Shown piece after piece: positions 8,041 to 9,100 of a stretch of DNA of 9,100 nt. The notes under the pieces are model-generated. The model made no database searches. It saw nothing but the letters and a program-made list of their open reading frames with translations, and was not told the origin of the DNA. The stretch comes from Bryobacteraceae bacterium (lineage in GTDB: Bacteria; Acidobacteriota; Terriglobia; Bryobacterales; Bryobacteraceae): the NCBI GenBank assembly GCA_030044325.1, contig JASHWA010000361.1:1-9100 (forward strand), written 5' to 3'. A program made the position numbers and the translations under genes. Position 1 is the stretch's first letter. Every line of letters begins with the position of its first letter.

Positions 8041-8079
8041 TTGTTGACGGACCCGTTGGCATGCCCGGTTGCCAACAAA
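8041..8079. promoter_or_regulatory. Inverted repeat, candidate operator between regulator and receptor genes
   Basis: GTTGGCA (8055-8061) and TGCCAAC (8070-8076) form a perfect 7-bp inverted repeat around an 8-bp centre. A second, outer pair is TTGTTG at 8041-8046 with CAACAA at 8074-8079. GTTG(A/G)C thus occurs three times: 8043 and 8055 on plus, 8076 on minus. Neither strand has a T-tract after the repeat, so a terminator for the regulator gene is unlikely. The position just upstream of a possible -10 suggests a protein-binding site, perhaps for the neighbouring regulator; that is inference. Confidence 0.35.
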
Positions 8080-8092
8080 ATGTGAAGTATTG

Positions 8093-8773
8093 TTACGAAC
8101 CCGGCCTCTGTGGAGGACACAACTGATATCCGGCGCCGCGCACACTAATGATAAACTGTCCTGCTTCGCCCAATTTTCGCCGAATCCGGCTGACGTGAGT
8201 ATCGACCGAGCGATCGAGCGGTAAGGTGGGGCGTCCATAGAGCCGGGTGCAGATCTGGTCGCGCGAGACGACACGGCCGGAATCACGAACGAGCATCAGC
8301 AGGATCTCGTATTCCATGGCGGTCAGTTTGACCGGCGTTGGCCCAAACAGGGCTTGCCTCGATTCGGGAAAGACCCGGAGGTCGCCGGCCTGAAATGCGG
8401 ACGGGACGCGCTCGGGCGAGGTGCGCCGAATGACGGCTTCGATGCGCGCCCGCAGCTCTTCTTCGTGATAGGGAGCCGAGAGGCAATCGTCGGCGCCGAC
8501 GCGAAGGGCGAGCGCCCGGTCACGGCAATCCTGACTTCCGATCAGCACGACTATAGGGATTTTCGAAGCTTTCCGTATCTCCCGCAGAACCTGAAAACCG
8601 TCCAGGCGTGGACGCATGGCGCTCAGAAGCAGCAGGTCGTATTTGGCGGGGCGCATTTCAAGAATGCTGTGGGGGAGGTCGCAGTCGAGATCGACGTAGA
8701 AACCGGAGCTGCCAAGCAGATCAGCGAGTTGCGCGGCCCCGGCTATTTCGAGATCTCCAATCAGGACGCGCAT
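8093..8773 (-). CDS. OmpR/PhoB-family transcriptional regulator with degenerate receiver domain
   Basis: This 226-residue product has the two-domain layout and length of OmpR-family regulators. The receiver (residues 1-117) keeps Asp7 and Glu9 of the acidic pocket but has Leu8 for the second acidic residue, Ser51 (LLLLSAMRPRLDG) where the phosphoacceptor Asp normally sits, Ile78 for the switch Thr/Ser, and Ala100 (LSAPY) for the invariant Lys. Phosphorylation by a kinase is therefore not expected. The winged-helix domain (~130-218) looks intact: KLTAMEYEILLMLV, GRVVSRDQI, SVDTHVSRIRRKLGE, and SVRGAGYQL for the wing. No kinase gene is visible. The ATG at 8773 has no strong Shine-Dalgarno, and an in-frame TGA at 8782-8780 rules out a longer start. 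The gene follows the small ORF by 18 bp and precedes the receptor gene by 118 bp; control of the latter is inferred from position. Confidence 0.93.
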   Translation of the reverse strand: MRVLIGDLEIAGAAQLADLLGSSGFYVDLDCDLPHSILEMRPAKYDLLLLSAMRPRLDGFQVLREIRKASKIPIVVLIGSQDCRDRALALRVGADDCLSAPYHEEELRARIEAVIRRTSPERVPSAFQAGDLRVFPESRQALFGPTPVKLTAMEYEILLMLVRDSGRVVSRDQICTRLYGRPTLPLDRSVDTHVSRIRRKLGEAGQFIISVRGAGYQLCPPQRPGS

Positions 8774-8791
8774 ATCCGGTCAAACTCGGAC

Positions 8792-9004
8792 CTATAAATC
8801 AGATGTGCGCCGAAACAGGACGTCGCGCTCACTCGACCGAGCAGCGTTTTGGCCGCCATTCGGCCCTGCGCGGGGGCCGGCCATGGCCTGCAACTGCCGT
8901 TGAAGTTCATCGGGACCATCCGACAGAATACCAAGCTCGTGCGGTGCGGGCACCAGCGCGTCGTCAAGGGTAATTGCGCCGGAAATCTCGAAATCAGAGC
9001 TCAT
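8792..9004 (-). CDS. Hypothetical 70-residue protein upstream of the regulator
   Basis: ATG at 9004 to TAG at 8794-8792. The product is soluble-looking: an acidic N-terminal half (MSSDFEISGAITLDDA, SDGPDELQRQLQAM), then a Gly/Pro/Asn patch and a basic end (RSSERDVLFRR). There is no signal peptide, membrane segment or motif that I recognise. About 61% of codons end in G or C, normal for this DNA. Support for a real gene: it ends 18 bp before the regulator ATG on the same strand, and its ATG overlaps the TGA of another open frame from the right edge (ATGA). Against: it is short, lacks a clear Shine-Dalgarno, and other frames are open here too. It could be an accessory factor of the regulator, but nothing in its sequence says so. 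Confidence 0.5.
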   Translation of the reverse strand: MSSDFEISGAITLDDALVPAPHELGILSDGPDELQRQLQAMAGPRAGPNGGQNAARSSERDVLFRRTSDL

Positions 9005-9100
9005 GCGCGCCAGCGGAGTCCGAAGCTAACCCGCGCCATTGCTGGCGCGGCTCGACGATTTGTGAAATTCACGCTTCCAACCGGTCTGACTCCGAAAGCA
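9001..9100 (-). CDS. Possible 3' end of a gene entering from the right edge
   Basis: One minus-strand frame is open from the edge (first full codon at 9099) for 32 codons to TGA at 9003-9001, ending VSFGLRWRA. Its stop overlaps the ATG of the 70-residue ORF as ATGA, a common operon junction. A second minus frame is also open from the edge but stops earlier, at TAG 9028-9026. The tail is too short to identify a family. Confidence 0.35.
   Translation of the reverse strand, partial: AFGVRPVGSVNFTNRRAAPAMARVSFGLRWRA
9005..9050 (-). other. GC-rich inverted repeats with two alternative pairings ahead of the 70-residue ORF
   Basis: CCGCGCCA (9031-9038) and TGGCGCGG (9043-9050) form a perfect 8-bp stem with a TTGC loop. 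The same right arm, GCTGGCGCG (9041-9049), also pairs perfectly over 9 bp with CGCGCCAGC at 9006-9014, directly before the ATG at 9004. The two pairings exclude each other in a minus-strand transcript, one of them masking the ribosome-binding region. No T-tract follows, so it is not a standard terminator. It may be chance in GC-rich DNA or lie within a coding tail. Confidence 0.35.

Noticed and set aside
8354..8797. 147-residue plus-strand frame across the regulator
   Set aside because: Antisense to an OmpR-type regulator with clear domain motifs; the overlap is a shadow.
8761..8967. 68-residue minus-strand frame overlapping the regulator start
   Set aside because: Unusual Cys/Trp/Met/Arg-rich composition and overlap with the regulator ATG; the alternative 70-residue frame has more ordinary composition and better gene junctions.

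Overview
The window looks like chromosomal DNA of an Acidobacteriota member close to Candidatus Solibacter/Bryobacterales. The main support is protein architecture. One gene ends in the Solibacter-type C-terminal domain (TIGR03437). Another is a TonB-dependent receptor of the Oar-like kind, with an N-terminal carboxypeptidase-regulatory-like domain, that acidobacteria carry in large numbers. The DNA is moderately GC-rich. I saw no tRNA, rRNA, insertion sequence, integrase or CRISPR array.

Layout, left to right. Positions 2-616 (+) hold the 3' part of a gene that enters from the left edge and encodes a protein with a carboxypeptidase-regulatory-like fold. It converges on a large minus-strand gene, with only 5 bp between the two stop codons. 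The rest of the window reads on the minus strand, so transcription runs from right to left. In that order there is a possible gene tail at the right edge, a 70-residue small protein (9004-8792), an OmpR/PhoB-type regulator (8773-8093), a 118-bp gap with an inverted repeat and a possible promoter, a 1072-residue TonB-dependent receptor-like protein (7974-4756), a small outer-membrane beta-barrel protein (4744 or 4759 to 3827), and a 1064-residue secreted NHL-repeat protein (3816-622).

The last three genes are 10-11 bp apart or overlap, so they are very probably one transcription unit. All three products carry export signals: two predicted outer-membrane barrels and one secreted beta-propeller protein. 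The regulator just upstream keeps an intact winged-helix DNA-binding domain, but its receiver domain lacks the phosphoacceptor aspartate and the other switch residues, and no sensor kinase gene is visible. The simplest reading is a cell-surface module (receptor, barrel, propeller) under an adjacent phosphorylation-independent regulator. The substrate cannot be told from the sequence, and the functional link between the genes is inferred from gene order only.
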